Assembly: GCA_937991535.1 (NCBI GenBank) | Contig: CALKHN010000069.1 | Span: forward strand, 1 to 34,121 | DNA from: an uncultured Sphingobacteriales bacterium | GTDB taxonomy: Bacteria; Bacteroidota; Bacteroidia; Chitinophagales; Chitinophagaceae | DNA: 34,121 bases | Direction: 5' to 3' | Shown here: positions 33,104 to 34,121 of the stretch, one piece after another | How positions within the stretch are numbered: the first letter of the stretch is position 1 | Layout of the letters: every line of letters starts with the position of its first letter | Translations under genes and position numbers: made by a program | The notes under the pieces: generated by a model | The model's input: only the letters and a program-made list of their open reading frames with translations | Told to the model about the DNA's origin: nothing | Database searches by the model: none

Positions 33104-33991
33104 GTGAACATAGTTATAGAACACGACACCGGTACCATTGAAGCAGCAGCGCAACCGCATTGGGTTTTACCTGCCCGTTTACGAAGCAAATTGGATAACC
33201 ATCCCATTGGAAAAAACCTGTACATAACTGAAATCGCTTTTTACGCTGAACAAAGTGCGCTTGATAAAGAGGTATTAAAAAACAATCCCGACTATGTACT
33301 GGTATATTGCGTAAGCGGTATAGGATGGTACACGATCAACAATAAAAAGCTTGTCCTCAAAGCCAATCATTTTGCGGTATTGCCCCGCAAAACGCATTTT
33401 CGCCTGGGTGTGGAAGCTTCTGACGAGTGGAGTTTGTATTTTGTGAAATTTAACGGCGCCATTGGAGAAGCGATGTATACCTACCTGCTGCGCGATAAAA
33501 ATAACAAGAATCTAACCACCCCGCCATTAATAGGACGCATAGCGCAGTTCCAGGACATCATGCATCATCTTAACCTGATGGATAATATGGAAAACCTGCT
33601 GTACGCCAACTTCCGGTTTTATAGTTTCCTGGGTACCTTCCGGCTTACTGTTTTCAACTACATGAAAAAAGGAGTGGATAATATTATAGAACGTTGTATT
33701 CTTATTATGAAACAACATCTTCATAAAAATCTCACGCTCGATGAATTGGCCAGGGAGGCCTGCGTATCGGCTTCCTACCTTTCGGCGCTGTTCAGACAAA
33801 AAACACATTATTCCCCCATTCAGCTTTTTACTTCACTTAAAATTCAAAAAGCAAGCCAACTGCTGAAAGCAACAAAAACCCCTATTAAGCAAATCGCCGA
33901 AGAAATGGGATATACCGATCAGTACAGTTTTTCAAGGTCCTTTAAACAAATCATGGGCACATCGCCCAAGAAGTTCAGGGAAAACAAATAG
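33104..33991 (+). CDS. AraC-family transcriptional regulator of the symporter cluster
   Basis: 295 residues, translated from GTG at 33104. An in-frame TAA at 33086-33088 limits the start and no ATG occurs before residue ~120, so GTG is the reasonable choice. The N-terminal ~150 residues form a cupin sensor (LVYCVSGIGWYTINNKKLVL, HFAVLPRKTHFRLG). The C-terminal ~100 residues hold two helix-turn-helix motifs (LTLDELAREACVSASYLSALF and PIKQIAEEMGYTDQYSFSRSFKQ, ending GTSPKKFRE). It is divergent from the symporter/aldolase/propeller genes and likely activates them in response to their substrate. Confidence 0.9.
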   Translation: MNIVIEHDTGTIEAAAQPHWVLPARLRSKLDNHPIGKNLYITEIAFYAEQSALDKEVLKNNPDYVLVYCVSGIGWYTINNKKLVLKANHFAVLPRKTHFRLGVEASDEWSLYFVKFNGAIGEAMYTYLLRDKNNKNLTTPPLIGRIAQFQDIMHHLNLMDNMENLLYANFRFYSFLGTFRLTVFNYMKKGVDNIIERCILIMKQHLHKNLTLDELAREACVSASYLSALFRQKTHYSPIQLFTSLKIQKASQLLKATKTPIKQIAEEMGYTDQYSFSRSFKQIMGTSPKKFRENK

Positions 33992-34017
33992 GTGTCAGCT
34001 TTCAGGTGTCAGCTATC
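33990..34017. repeat. Heptanucleotide tandem tract (AGSTNTC units)
   Basis: Four 7-bp units, AGGTGTC, AGCTTTC, AGGTGTC, AGCTATC, start inside the stop codon of the AraC gene. They also form a 14-bp direct repeat with one mismatch. The rest of the window (34018-34121) has no recognisable gene or signal. Confidence 0.6.
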
Positions 34018-34121
34018 ACCGAATTATTATTGACGATAGAATGAGTGCTTCGTCTTTCACCTCTCGCCTTCAATGATGAGAAAAGGCTGCACGCCCGGTT
34101 GAATATTTTTTATAACAATGT

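Noticed and set aside
1..34121. CRISPR arrays, tRNA or rRNA genes, transposons
   Set aside because: Read through for equal-length repeats with spacers, cloverleaf-like sequences and transposase motifs; none was found. The heptad tracts have no spacers and are not CRISPR.

Overview
The window looks like a chromosomal piece of a Bacteroidota bacterium, most like the Chitinophagaceae/Sphingobacteriia. The evidence is a SusC/SusD pair, lipoproteins with short signal peptides, A-rich rather than Shine-Dalgarno leaders, AT-rich intergenic DNA and a tonB-folC gene pair. The genus cannot be fixed by reading alone. No rRNA, tRNA, transposase, phage gene or CRISPR array was seen.

Layout. (1) 1-4.24 kb: surface or secreted proteins. 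Two minus-strand genes encode an exported protein resembling the N-terminal part of some OmpA-family proteins and a small lipoprotein. Opposite them are a ZU5-domain lipoprotein and a second lipoprotein gene broken by an in-frame TGA. (2) 4.46-6.95 kb: small regulatory/redox genes, namely a Crp/Fnr-type regulator, an NADP/F420-type dinucleotide reductase, a flavodoxin and a DUF3817 membrane protein. (3) 7.04-24.7 kb: a long minus-strand array that reads as a pectin (rhamnogalacturonan-type) utilisation locus. In transcription order it holds a GH78 alpha-L-rhamnosidase lipoprotein, SusC, SusD, a full GH28, a truncated GH28-like beta-helix protein, a second full GH28, an SDR, a cyclase-family hydrolase, a zinc alcohol dehydrogenase, a D-2-hydroxyacid dehydrogenase, a ureide-permease-like/DMT transporter and an AraC regulator. 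SusC to SDR is very tightly spaced (2-32 nt), so it is probably one operon. (4) 24.9-27.2 kb: a housekeeping pair, folC and a TonB-like gene, with a clear terminator between them. (5) 27.3-33.99 kb: a looser minus-strand cluster of SSS sodium symporter, NanA/DapA-fold aldolase, BNR beta-propeller (sialidase-like) lipoprotein and an unrecognised polytopic membrane protein. A divergent AraC regulator starts it.

How the genes may work together (inference): GH78 and GH28 enzymes would alternately remove rhamnose and galacturonate from a rhamnogalacturonan backbone, and SusCD would import the oligosaccharides. The SDR/cyclase/ADH/hydroxyacid-dehydrogenase/permease set would handle a released sugar or sugar acid by a route that does not match the textbook isomerase pathways, since no uxa, kdg or rha kinase, isomerase or aldolase genes are present. 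The SSS/aldolase/BNR cluster resembles a sialic-acid locus only superficially. It has no nanE/nanK, the propeller shows no FRIP motif, and the aldolase has a changed substrate loop. A different keto-deoxy sugar acid is a plausible substrate.

Most unusual non-coding signals: several intergenic tracts share a strict 7-bp period with degenerate units (8971-8991, 9039-9080, 28946-28980, 30089-30152, 33990-34017). Two of them flank the propeller gene in opposite orientation. A thrice-repeated 13-14 bp motif lies in the divergent region at 1.68-1.82 kb.
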